From Bacillota bacterium (GTDB lineage Bacteria > Bacillota > Clostridia > Christensenellales > SZUA-584), in contig JAEWTW010000026.1 of assembly GCA_023397655.1 (NCBI GenBank), positions 1-64,000 of the forward strand: DNA of 64,000 bases. The letters are read 5' to 3'. The position numbers were made by a program, and so were the translations under genes. The notes beneath the pieces are model-generated. The model ran no database searches. It worked only from the letters and a program-made list of their open reading frames with translations, and was not told the origin of the DNA. Shown piece by piece: positions 18,451-27,140 of the stretch. The first letter of the stretch is position 1. Every line of letters starts with the position of its first letter.

Positions 18451-19184
18451 AGGGTTATCCTTCCCAACTCGAATTCTTTTTTAAATCGGGATGAAATAGT
18501 CGCTAAATCGTCCGCGTTATCAACTTCATGGCAGAGACGCCCATTTAGCTCGATAGGCAGCAACTTGATCATTCCCGTTATATTGTTGAGCGCCTTTTCC
18601 GCATAGACATTCCGCTGTCCACTGGTACAAAAACTTTCAATCTCATCCAGCCACAGCACCATGTCTTGTTTTCTAAAAAAGTAGAGAGGCTGGCATGTAA
18701 CGCATTCAGAATCAAAATATTCAATGCCAACAGCACGCACCCTTCCATCTTCCATTTGCGCTTTAAAATCTTTTTCCGGTAGGGGAAGATTCGAATCCAC
18801 TGCAATGCAGCTGTCTGATACAGAATAAAAATCTTTGATGACTGATGGCTCCATAACAAGATCGCCATGGAGAAGCAATATGTTATTTTGAAGGTATTCT
18901 CTGGCACAATATATAGAATATATATAGTTCGTACTTGAGTATTCCGGATTAGGGACAAACTTGATATCCATTTCAATCTTTAAGGAATCTATGTAGTTCT
19001 CCAGAGTCTCTGCAAATGGTCCAGTCGTGATCACGACTTCCCGAATACCGCAATTGTGAAGCAAACGTAACTGCCAGCTGATTATCGAATAACCCTTGCC
19101 GATCTCTGCCATGCATTTTGGCATATTCTTGGTATACGTCCCCATACGCTTACCGACACCAGAATTTAGTATAAGCGCCTTCAT
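18447..19184 (-). CDS. NTP transferase, PntC/LicC-like cytidylyltransferase
   Basis: The 245-residue protein has the sugar-nucleotidyltransferase fold. It starts MKALILNSGVGKRMG and has MPKCMAEI, NPEYSSTNYIYSIYCA, LLLHGDLVME and HEVDNADDLA. This pattern resembles LicC (phosphocholine cytidylyltransferase) and PntC-type enzymes that link CMP to 2-aminoethylphosphonate or related phosphonates. The true substrate is not visible. Start is the ATG overlapping the decarboxylase stop (ATGA). A longer frame from 19304 lies within the upstream gene and was rejected. It is a second potential cytidylyltransferase besides the PEP mutase N-terminal domain. Confidence 0.85.
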   Translation of the reverse strand: MKALILNSGVGKRMGTYTKNMPKCMAEIGKGYSIISWQLRLLHNCGIREVVITTGPFAETLENYIDSLKIEMDIKFVPNPEYSSTNYIYSIYCAREYLQNNILLLHGDLVMEPSVIKDFYSVSDSCIAVDSNLPLPEKDFKAQMEDGRVRAVGIEYFDSECVTCQPLYFFRKQDMVLWLDEIESFCTSGQRNVYAEKALNNITGMIKLLPIELNGRLCHEVDNADDLATISSRFKKEFELGRITL

Positions 19185-20320
19185 ATGCGTTCCGCCTTGG
19201 CAATATAATCCATTAATTCTGTCTTGTTTTCCTTTGGAGAGGTTGTAGGGCGGCCGAGATTCGCCCTGGCTCCCAGTGCTACCTTCACTTCTATAAACGT
19301 GCACACTTGATTTGCCTTGGCTTCTTCAATGCAGCGGATCAACCCTCTTTCATCTTCTGCATACTGACAACGTTTATAACCTAGCGCCTTTGCGATTATA
19401 CCGAAATCCGTTGTACCCCTGGCGACAGGCATGCCACCTACTGTTTCGTGTGCACCGTTGTTTAATACAATGTGAATAAGGTTAGAGCATTTTTGACGTG
19501 CAGCAATCAGTGCATTACCCAGTTGCATAACCATTGCACCATCGCCATCAATACACCAGACTAGTCTTTCAGGCTTTTCCATTGCAATTCCCAATGCAAT
19601 CATTGATGCATGGCCCATAGACCCCACTGTCAGAAAATCGCGCTTATGCCCCTGTTTCAAAGATTCCCTTATTTCAAACAACTCCCGCGAAGCTTTCCCT
19701 GTGGTACACACAAAAATATCGGTATCCCCCGAGTTTTGTACAATAACCCGAATTGCTTCTTCACGTGAAAGAGTATTCATGCTGGGATACGCAACTTGTT
19801 CCTGCAGCTTCAATGTACCTTTACGAATGACAAATGCAATGCTTTTACCCTCGTGAATATACGCTTTGGCAGTTGTTATCAATGCGTCAAGATCGTTTGT
19901 ATTTGTTTCGGGCCCCAGAACATAATAACGTATCTCCAGCAAGTCCAGCATAGGCAACGTTGCCATCCCCTGAAAAACATGCTGCGGCTCATCCTTTATG
20001 CCCGGCTCACCGCGCCATCCAATGACGAATATACAGGGTATGCCGTAAACCGCATCATGAAGAAGTGACGCCACCGGATTAACAGCATTGCCAATACCGC
20101 TATTCTGCATGTATACAACCGCAGGTCTCCCTGTCGCCAGATAGTGACCGGCCGCTAAACCTACCGCTCCGCCCTCATTTGCAGCCACAATATGCTCTTT
20201 ACCTACACCATATTTCGTATACAGTAAGTCGCAAAAAGCACTCAATTGAGAATCAGGAACCCCATAAAATCTTTCCGCACCCAAACGTTGCAATCCATCA
20301 AGAAATAAATTAACATCCAT
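19181..20320 (-). CDS. ppd: Phosphonopyruvate decarboxylase
   Basis: The 379-residue thiamine-diphosphate enzyme starts MDVNLFLDGLQRLGAERFYG, with VPDSQLSAF typical of Ppd/Fom2. The TPP-binding motif runs from IDGDGAMVMQLGNAL to LNNGAHETVGG. It decarboxylates phosphonopyruvate to phosphonoacetaldehyde, pulling the unfavourable PEP mutase reaction forward. Start is the ATG with AAGGA about 10 bases upstream. The longer frame from 20431 overlaps the upstream gene. It begins one base after the insertase-fusion stop and overlaps the next gene by ATGA. Confidence 0.93.
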   Translation of the reverse strand: MDVNLFLDGLQRLGAERFYGVPDSQLSAFCDLLYTKYGVGKEHIVAANEGGAVGLAAGHYLATGRPAVVYMQNSGIGNAVNPVASLLHDAVYGIPCIFVIGWRGEPGIKDEPQHVFQGMATLPMLDLLEIRYYVLGPETNTNDLDALITTAKAYIHEGKSIAFVIRKGTLKLQEQVAYPSMNTLSREEAIRVIVQNSGDTDIFVCTTGKASRELFEIRESLKQGHKRDFLTVGSMGHASMIALGIAMEKPERLVWCIDGDGAMVMQLGNALIAARQKCSNLIHIVLNNGAHETVGGMPVARGTTDFGIIAKALGYKRCQYAEDERGLIRCIEEAKANQVCTFIEVKVALGARANLGRPTTSPKENKTELMDYIAKAERI

Positions 20321-20321
20321 T

Positions 20322-22400
20322 CTATCTATTTTCCTTAACAAGTCTGTCCAAAATATATTGCCCGCCAACTTTAGCACTGTCACCAAAATTAGCAATACAG
20401 GTCTGTCGAATTTGTTCAATCTTAGACGCATACTTCTCGCTGGATGAAAGCAGTTTTTCTATGGCAGGACGCAGTCGTTCTAGTTTGTCCGGCTCTACCT
20501 GTATGCCGATCTCGTTTCGCAGCGACATTTCTAAAGGTTTTGCCTCAATCACATCATATTCTGGGTTGTTAATCTTGGGTGGCGTATTAATAAATATGAC
20601 AGGTTTCTTAGTCACAAAAGCAGCTTCATATGCCGTTCCCGACCAATCGCTGATAACCAAATCTGAATTGAATATCGAGCTGCTGTCTGTAAAATCCAGC
20701 TCGAATCCAAGATCCCCTCCCGTGTAATTTCTGTAACGTTCCACAATGGAATTCATTTTCACAGAAAAACGCTTAACATATTCGGGATGTGGCCTCACTA
20801 TAACCTGATATCCTTTACCAAGTAGCTCATCCAATATTTTATTGATACAGCTGTCCAGAATATTATTCTCTTGCCAAGACGGAGCAATTAGAATCTTCTT
20901 TATGTTGCGCGGCTTTTTGTCCATCGCATCATATCTTGCCTGTAAATCCTCTAGCATTGTATATCCAGAGAGCACAAGCTTCTTTTCAGGTAAGTCATAA
21001 TGCTTCTCCGTCTGACGTATTTCATCTATTTGAAATTCGCCCACGCAGAATATTGTATCATAATGATCCAGCGCACCGTTACGAAGAACCATTGTTGTGC
21101 TGAGTGGATAATGAAACATATAAACGTACTCGATATCCTTACGCACAAGCGACCGCTTTAGATGGAACTGTTGAAGATCAGACATAGTCATCACAACCAT
21201 ATCAGATTCTATTTTCATGAATAGTACGATTAACCTATTGTCATCAATATAGTAGGGCTGTATCTGAGGATTATTCAAGCTGAATACCTGGTCATCCGGG
21301 TCGCTGGTCACATAGTGAACAACAATATCCGAATTATCGGTAATATAGTTGATAACACCTTTAAAATACTTATAAAAACCACTCTTTTCCGAATAGAAAA
21401 CCAATTGTTTCTTGTTGCCTTCGTCAAAAAAACGCTTATAATCTGCTTTTGCTCTGGCTTTCTGCTCAGGTGTAGGCTTCAGCTTCTTTTCAAGTTCTTT
21501 ACTCTTTTCTAGTGCAACCTTACTCTCTTCCAGCGCTTCATAGTCTATATACTTCCTAGGCGGATACATAAAATTGACCACAAGCATCAGCAGTATAGAG
21601 ATAAAATTGCTGAGTACCCAGTAAAGGCCTACACCCATCGGCACAATGAAAGTAAAATAAAGTGAAAACAGTGTTAAAAATATAGCCATGCCCCAACGAC
21701 CAAACCATCCGGCCTCGCGTTGCAGTACATTGACTTTATTCTGAACTACTGAAAGCAGGAAGGCACTACCGCCCGAAAGTAATGGTACCAGTAACATTAC
21801 ATTCCAAACAAATGAAGCTGTCGCTGCGAGATTAACGCCAAAAAAGTTGAGATCAAGCGCTTTAATTTTCGCCAAAGCATCAGTCACCCCAGGAACCGAA
21901 ATGTCCAAAAAGAACTGAGCGGAGGCTGGGTTGTTAACTAATTCTATTATTTTTAGATGCGCGCTGGACCCCAGTTCGGCTATACCCGTGATTTCTGAGG
22001 CTTTTTGCGTTAAAGCATTTATGACATTTGTATCAATGTGCAGAAGATGCTGCAATGGATTATAAACTACGGCGATGAGTCCAAGTATTATGGGAATTTG
22101 TATGAGCAGTGGGATCATACCAGCCAGAGGTTTATATCTCTCCTGCTTATATAATGCCATCTGCTTCTCGAAAACAGCATCTCTGTTACCAACATTCATA
22201 GCTGCAATCTCATTTAACCTTGGCTGTAGCTTTACCATCTTAATCGAATTCTTTTGAACCCAGATATTAAGCGGAAACATCAATGCTTTCGTCAACAAAG
22301 TGAACAGTACAATAGCCGTGCCATAATTCCCTATCAATTCAAAGCACAACCACATAATGTAACCAAGTGGTATACCAATAATTAAGTTGATAATTTCCAT
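20322..22400 (-). CDS. YidC-type insertase fused to a CDP-glycerol glycerophosphotransferase-like domain
   Basis: The 692-residue protein has two unrelated parts. Residues 1-280 look like a YidC/Oxa1 core with about five membrane segments (NYGTAIVLFTLLTKALMFPL; KLQPRLNEI; IPLLIQIPIILGL; VPMGVGLYWVLSNFISIL). A charged helical linker follows (287-330). Residues 331-692 resemble the TagB/TagF CDP-glycerol glycerophosphotransferase fold, with VIVRPHPEY (about 533) and LVISDWSGTAYEAA (about 581). The start overlaps no other gene. It lies between the AP-superfamily gene and ppd in one operon. I infer transfer of a CMP-activated phosphonate to a membrane-linked glycan, with the YidC part as anchor or export partner. 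No frameshift separates the halves. Confidence 0.85.
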   Translation of the reverse strand: MEIINLIIGIPLGYIMWLCFELIGNYGTAIVLFTLLTKALMFPLNIWVQKNSIKMVKLQPRLNEIAAMNVGNRDAVFEKQMALYKQERYKPLAGMIPLLIQIPIILGLIAVVYNPLQHLLHIDTNVINALTQKASEITGIAELGSSAHLKIIELVNNPASAQFFLDISVPGVTDALAKIKALDLNFFGVNLAATASFVWNVMLLVPLLSGGSAFLLSVVQNKVNVLQREAGWFGRWGMAIFLTLFSLYFTFIVPMGVGLYWVLSNFISILLMLVVNFMYPPRKYIDYEALEESKVALEKSKELEKKLKPTPEQKARAKADYKRFFDEGNKKQLVFYSEKSGFYKYFKGVINYITDNSDIVVHYVTSDPDDQVFSLNNPQIQPYYIDDNRLIVLFMKIESDMVVMTMSDLQQFHLKRSLVRKDIEYVYMFHYPLSTTMVLRNGALDHYDTIFCVGEFQIDEIRQTEKHYDLPEKKLVLSGYTMLEDLQARYDAMDKKPRNIKKILIAPSWQENNILDSCINKILDELLGKGYQVIVRPHPEYVKRFSVKMNSIVERYRNYTGGDLGFELDFTDSSSIFNSDLVISDWSGTAYEAAFVTKKPVIFINTPPKINNPEYDVIEAKPLEMSLRNEIGIQVEPDKLERLRPAIEKLLSSSEKYASKIEQIRQTCIANFGDSAKVGGQYILDRLVKENR

Positions 22401-22428
22401 TCATTCACCCATCAAGTTTAATTACGAT

Positions 22429-23961
22429 TTAGCTAAGCGGGGGATAATCAAGACCCATTTTTGTCAAAATCGCCCGCAGTGTGTCCGGACCTGAAAGGCC
22501 TTCGATTTCCACTTTCTCTCCGGCATAATAGACAGCATTCAATATTTTCTTGGCATCACTGGACGCCATTTTGAACGGCATATTGACCTTTTCATCTTTA
22601 TCATCATGGTGATTACGAAACCCGTGATCACTTTGAACTATTATGATTGCAGATGGGTCATATTTGATTATATTGGAAAGAGCTGTTTCCATCCGTTTTG
22701 TGACATACTGTAATTGTCCCAAATAGTATTGTGGATCTGACCAGTTGTACTTTTCCTCTTCGAGTTGACTTTTACCATTTTCGTCAAACGCAAAAGGTAC
22801 ATGTGGAGAGCAAATATATGATATGGTGATATGGCTCTCCTCGACATCATTTATTCCAAAGCTCTCATATTTATCAAAAACCCATTGTACCCTGCCGACC
22901 CGGTCAACAGGTATCCCGTCAGCTGTAGGCGCTTCAAGAAAATCTGACCCGAATACTGAGAATAAAAATGTGTTTTTATACGAGAGCGTAAAAATGTTTT
23001 CTCCGCCCTCAGTATTGCCGGTAAAAATACTTTGAAACTTCTGCAAAAAACCTTTAGCTGCTTCATCGTTGTCAAGGTCAGCTATGGGAAACATATCTAA
23101 CTGCGTTGAGAAAGAATGTTGCGAATACCCCAATTCATTCATTATCTCAAACCATTTAGCCTTATTTATAAGGCGTAAATAATCTGCATTAATCATAGTA
23201 TCATTACAAACGTAATCAAGGTTAAAGTTTTCTGCTAAGCAGAACTTCGTATTTGTAGATCTGTTGGAACTTGTTTCGGATATGGAAAACTTATTACTCG
23301 TAAGAAAATTATGAAACTCGTCATTCTTATATCCATAGTATTTGTCCAGACATTCAAAACTTCCATATTCATCAAGAATGAAATAGTAGATATTTGGCAA
23401 ATTACCATTATAATTCAGCGCTACTGTCTCATTTAAATTATCAGATTCTTTATCTGCATTTGTCCTTTTTATAACTGACGGGAGTGCCGTAATCGTGTTA
23501 AAAATAAACAAACCCGCAAAGACGATTGTAACAACAAGGGTAAGTTTCTTAATGGTATCTTCCTTTTTATTTGCTTTTAGCAGAAGGAATACCAATAAGG
23601 CCATAATGATTGCTGCTAATAATATGCCGCCCCAAATTTCATGTTTGTTAAAAAATGATATCGATGCAGCAGCCTGCCTGAACATTCCGAAGTTTAAAAA
23701 GAAAAAGATTAAAACTGCAGATATTAGTACCGAAAAATAAGTTTTCTTGAATATGATCAACGCAAGGCAAAAAAATGCAAGCCCAATGAAAATGGATAAT
23801 CCGGCAGGTATAAGAGTTTCAAGAAGCGTTACTTCCAGAGCATTCTGAGCAAATATATAATATGAGGGATATGCACTGATTAACACTATTAATAAAAAAG
23901 ATATAAATAACTCTTTTGGTTTCTTTGTAACATCGTTATTCCCATATTTGGTTTCTGGCAT
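22429..23961 (-). CDS. Membrane-anchored alkaline-phosphatase-superfamily (sulfatase-like) protein
   Basis: The 510-residue protein has about four N-terminal membrane segments and a C-terminal extracytoplasmic sulfatase-like domain from about residue 200. Visible elements are PNIYYFILDEYGS (metal-binding Asp), a candidate Thr nucleophile in NRSTNTKFCLAEN, SPHVPFAF and QSDHGFRNHHDD (metal-binding Asp/His). The superfamily includes phosphoglycerol and phosphoethanolamine transferases, so a phospho- or phosphono-transferase role is plausible, but the substrate is unknown. Start chosen at MPETKYG after GAGGAG. A 33-base longer frame has no ribosome site. It is the first gene of the phosphonate operon, directly after a clear promoter. 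Confidence 0.82.
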   Translation of the reverse strand: MPETKYGNNDVTKKPKELFISFLLIVLISAYPSYYIFAQNALEVTLLETLIPAGLSIFIGLAFFCLALIIFKKTYFSVLISAVLIFFFLNFGMFRQAAASISFFNKHEIWGGILLAAIIMALLVFLLLKANKKEDTIKKLTLVVTIVFAGLFIFNTITALPSVIKRTNADKESDNLNETVALNYNGNLPNIYYFILDEYGSFECLDKYYGYKNDEFHNFLTSNKFSISETSSNRSTNTKFCLAENFNLDYVCNDTMINADYLRLINKAKWFEIMNELGYSQHSFSTQLDMFPIADLDNDEAAKGFLQKFQSIFTGNTEGGENIFTLSYKNTFLFSVFGSDFLEAPTADGIPVDRVGRVQWVFDKYESFGINDVEESHITISYICSPHVPFAFDENGKSQLEEEKYNWSDPQYYLGQLQYVTKRMETALSNIIKYDPSAIIIVQSDHGFRNHHDDKDEKVNMPFKMASSDAKKILNAVYYAGEKVEIEGLSGPDTLRAILTKMGLDYPPLS

Positions 23962-23994
23962 AAATTTCTCCTCGCAGAATCTGAAGCACCCCAA

Positions 23995-24023
23995 AGTATA
24001 ACAGAAACTTATATCTAGTGCAA
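23995..24023 (-). promoter_or_regulatory. Promoter of the phosphonate operon
   Basis: On the minus strand TTGCAC and TATACT are 17 bases apart, about 33 bases upstream of the first gene. The flanking 160-base gap is AT-rich. This separates transcription of the phosphonate genes from the upstream glycan operon, at least in part. Confidence 0.65.
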
Positions 24024-24123
24024 GTTCAAGTAAGCACTGACACTATACATAATTAAGAGTAGACTTAATATATAGGCTTAAGGCTAGGTTAAATAAAAAA
24101 CAAACATTTCTCAGATTCTATAA

Positions 24124-24699
24124 TTAGCAGTCTTTGATCTCCCTGAGTTCATATTCATCTACCAAATAAGCCCGTCCGCATTCGCCGCACACATTGTTAT
24201 CATCCAGTGATCGACCGCATTCACATGCCCAGCCAATCTGCCGCGCGGGAACACCAACCATCAGCGCATAAGGTTTTACATCCGTTGTCACTACCGCTCC
24301 GGCGGCTATCAATGCCCATTCGCCAATCTGTGTACCGCATACCACCGTAGCATTGGCGCCTATTGTTGCACCGTGCTTCACCAGCGTCTTCTTATAATGC
24401 CCGCAGCCCTTGGGATACTTGCTACGGGGCGTTAAGTCGTTCGTAAACACCATGGACGGTCCGCAAAACACAAAATCCTCCAGTTCCACACCCTCGTAGA
24501 CAGACACGTTGTTTTGTATTTTGACACCGTTACCAATGATAACGTTGTTTCCAACATTCACATTCTGTCCCAGCGAACAGTTTTCACCTATCCTCGCTCC
24601 CCTTTGCACATGGGAGAAATGCCATATTTTTGTTCCACCTCCGATAAGCACGTCGTCATCTATATAGCTGCTTTCATGCACGTAGTATGTCTTATCCAT
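24124..24699 (-). CDS. wbpD: UDP-2-acetamido-3-amino-dideoxyglucuronate N-acetyltransferase (WbpD/WlbB-like)
   Basis: The 191-residue left-handed beta-helix acyltransferase has hexapeptide repeats (IGENCSLGQNVNVGNNVIIG, VKIQNNVSVYEG) and the conserved MVFTNDLTPRSKYP loop. It has a C-terminal Cys-rich ribbon (ACECGRSL and VCGECGRAY). The WbpD/WlbB family acetylates the 3-amino group to give UDP-2,3-diacetamido-2,3-dideoxy-glucuronic acid. The presence of WbpA-, WbpB- and WbpE-type enzymes upstream in the same operon supports this specific role. RBS GGAGGG. It is the last gene of the glycan operon. Confidence 0.85.
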   Translation of the reverse strand: MDKTYYVHESSYIDDDVLIGGGTKIWHFSHVQRGARIGENCSLGQNVNVGNNVIIGNGVKIQNNVSVYEGVELEDFVFCGPSMVFTNDLTPRSKYPKGCGHYKKTLVKHGATIGANATVVCGTQIGEWALIAAGAVVTTDVKPYALMVGVPARQIGWACECGRSLDDNNVCGECGRAYLVDEYELREIKDC

Positions 24700-24712
24700 A
24701 ATGTTCCCTCCT

Positions 24713-25816
24713 TTATCTTTCTCTCAATTCCGAAAGCTCCCGAACAACCTGTTCCACACGAGCCGTCCATGTGTTTTTCTCCCGTACAGCAAGGCAATTC
24801 AGTGCCATTGCCTGCCTATATTCAACGTCTTCGGCCAGCCTGAGGATTGCTTGTGCGATTGCTGCAGCGTCAAAATCGGCGACAATTCCAACCTGATTTT
24901 CTTCAATAAACCGCTGTATTTCCACGCAATTAGTCCCTATCACCGGTTTGCCATATGATATATATTCCAGCAGTTTGATTGGTATTGCCAGATCATTATA
25001 ATAGTCTTTTTCCAGCGTACAAAGGGCAAAGTCAGCATCACTGTATTCTTTTGCAAGCGCATCACCGTCTGCGTGTTTCACCTGCAACCAACCCGAATCA
25101 GTCAACGATCTGTAATCCTTCGACACAGAAGCCCATTCGTTTTCCCTACACACCAATCGAAGCGTTACGCGAAGCTCATCCTGATTGACAATTCTAAATG
25201 CGTCCAGCAGCTTGTATATTCCATACCGGCTGCTTACACCGCCTACATAAATACCACATAGTCCCTCTGTTGTTTTTGGAAGCATTTCCACCTGACTGCT
25301 TCCCGGCGGAAGAATCTTTGGGCTGGAAAATCCCCATTCCTGTACAGCAAGAGCTGATGGCAGATAAATAATATCACAATAGCTGTTAAACCGTGCCAGA
25401 TCTCGCTTCTGCATATTTCTAATCATCCAAGCTTTCAGCGCAGGCAATAACCCCTTCCCGAAATCAATCAGGTTGTACTTCCAGTAGGCGTCCCGGTAGA
25501 AAAGGCCGATGGGTATACCCATCTTATGCACCTTTTTCAGCAGGCGGTGGTCAATGCTGTTGAAAAACGGCCCGGTCGGCGGTTCCACATAGCATATGTC
25601 CGGCCTGTTGGCGTCCAGCCACTCCAGCACCTCGCGCACGTTGGCGCGCCGCTGCTTTCTTTTGTTCTGCTGCCCTTTGAGCAGTTTGACATCGTAGCCA
25701 CACTGAACGAATGCCCGGTACATGTTCTGCGGCCGCACGCTTGAGCCCGACAGGGCTTTGTCAAAGTCGATATATGTCACATACAGCACCGACGCTGTTC
25801 CTTTGTTATTCTCCAT
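24713..25816 (-). CDS. Glycosyltransferase family 4
   Basis: The 367-residue glycosyltransferase has GT-B layout. It has an N-terminal acceptor domain and a C-terminal donor domain with VGGVSSRYGIYKLLDAF and IPIKLLEYISYGKPVIGTNC, the E-x7-E-like GT4 region. Start is the ATG that overlaps the flippase stop (TGATG). A longer frame from 26146 lies inside the flippase gene and was rejected. The sugar donor is unknown. In context it likely adds a residue to the lipid-linked repeat unit. Confidence 0.85.
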   Translation of the reverse strand: MENNKGTASVLYVTYIDFDKALSGSSVRPQNMYRAFVQCGYDVKLLKGQQNKRKQRRANVREVLEWLDANRPDICYVEPPTGPFFNSIDHRLLKKVHKMGIPIGLFYRDAYWKYNLIDFGKGLLPALKAWMIRNMQKRDLARFNSYCDIIYLPSALAVQEWGFSSPKILPPGSSQVEMLPKTTEGLCGIYVGGVSSRYGIYKLLDAFRIVNQDELRVTLRLVCRENEWASVSKDYRSLTDSGWLQVKHADGDALAKEYSDADFALCTLEKDYYNDLAIPIKLLEYISYGKPVIGTNCVEIQRFIEENQVGIVADFDAAAIAQAILRLAEDVEYRQAMALNCLAVREKNTWTARVEQVVRELSELRER

Positions 25817-27126
25817 CACACTCTGTCCGCCTTTTTCCTCAGTATTTTGCGCCAGAATACCAACATCAGCGCCACCGCCATGCCTGCGTACACCATCACA
25901 CTGGTCCACGCCACGCCCATCACGCCGAAAGCAGGTATCATGAACACATTGATGCCGATCTGCAGCAGCACGCCCGCCAGCGAAACCAGCATGTTGGGCC
26001 GGATATGCCCCATCGCCGCCAGCAGGTTGGCATTGGTATAGCGCAGCGCTGTGTTGATAAACGCGGCGATCAGCAGCACCCGCATTACTGGCACGGTGGT
26101 AATATAATTCTCCCCATAAAGCAGTGAAATGATCGGCTGAGCGCATATAAACAGCACCGCTGCCGCCAGCCCGATAAGCAGTGCGCTGACGCCGAACACC
26201 TTACCGTATGTGCGTTTTATCCACGCGGGCTCTGTTTCGTGCTTCACGAAATACGGTGCGACGAAGACGCCGATGGATGCGCTGATCAGCGACAGGTTGG
26301 CGGGCAGTACATATGCCACCTTATAGTCAGCCACCAGCGCCGCGTTGCCGGTCAGCTGTCCCAGCAGAAACACGTCGTTGAGCATGAATATCGTCCATAT
26401 GCTGTTGGTGATCATGTATTGGATCGAGTATTTGTTGACTTCTCGTTTCTGCGGCCTGTCCAGCGGAGTAGGCATCACGCCGGTGAAGTAAATCCGATGG
26501 ATATACAATGCCAGCACGCCCGCAAACACCGCGTATACAGCGATGGTTGATACCACAGCGCCTTCGATGCCAAACAACCAGGAAAGCACGAACTTTACAG
26601 CCACGGCGTTCACCGATACCAGACAGCCCCAGAAGGCATACCTTTTGTTGTCGAACATCGCCCGCTGCAAGCCGTTTTGGTTGTCGAACAGAGAACGGAA
26701 CGGCAGCGACAGCATCAGCAGCGGCAGCAGCCACTGCGCGGAAGCAAACTTCTCCGGATGTGGATAGAAAACGAACAGCACCGCGGCGGCCGCCATCAGT
26801 ATCACATTGAATATGGAGCTGAACCGAATCACATACCTGTAATAGCCCAGCTTGCCTTCCTTCTCCTTGGCCAGCACCACATAACGCAGCAGCGCGTTCA
26901 CAAGCCCCATGCCCGCCAGTACATAGGCGTAATTGAACAAGTTCTCGACGTAGCCGAGTATACCGTAATCCTCTTTGGTCAGTACGCGAACAATAAATAC
27001 GGAACCGAAAAAGGCTGCAAACTTGGTGATAAATGACCCAAGGAATATGTGGAAAGCGCCTTTCCTGATAACGCCCTTGAGCGCTGCCGCTTTCGAACCG
27101 ATAAATCGCCTGATATCCAATCCCAT
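25816..27126 (-). CDS. Polysaccharide flippase (Wzx-like, MATE/MOP superfamily)
   Basis: The 436-residue integral membrane protein has about 12 hydrophobic segments. It begins with an amphipathic region and FLGSFITKFAAFFGSVFIV followed by RVLTKEDYGILGYVENL, characteristic of oligosaccharide flippases. The family moves lipid-linked repeat units across the cytoplasmic membrane. It lies between the Wzy-like gene and a GT4 gene in one operon, and its stop overlaps the next start. Confidence 0.85.
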   Translation of the reverse strand: MGLDIRRFIGSKAAALKGVIRKGAFHIFLGSFITKFAAFFGSVFIVRVLTKEDYGILGYVENLFNYAYVLAGMGLVNALLRYVVLAKEKEGKLGYYRYVIRFSSIFNVILMAAAAVLFVFYPHPEKFASAQWLLPLLMLSLPFRSLFDNQNGLQRAMFDNKRYAFWGCLVSVNAVAVKFVLSWLFGIEGAVVSTIAVYAVFAGVLALYIHRIYFTGVMPTPLDRPQKREVNKYSIQYMITNSIWTIFMLNDVFLLGQLTGNAALVADYKVAYVLPANLSLISASIGVFVAPYFVKHETEPAWIKRTYGKVFGVSALLIGLAAAVLFICAQPIISLLYGENYITTVPVMRVLLIAAFINTALRYTNANLLAAMGHIRPNMLVSLAGVLLQIGINVFMIPAFGVMGVAWTSVMVYAGMAVALMLVFWRKILRKKADRV

Positions 27127-27140
27127 ACCCTTCTTTGGCT

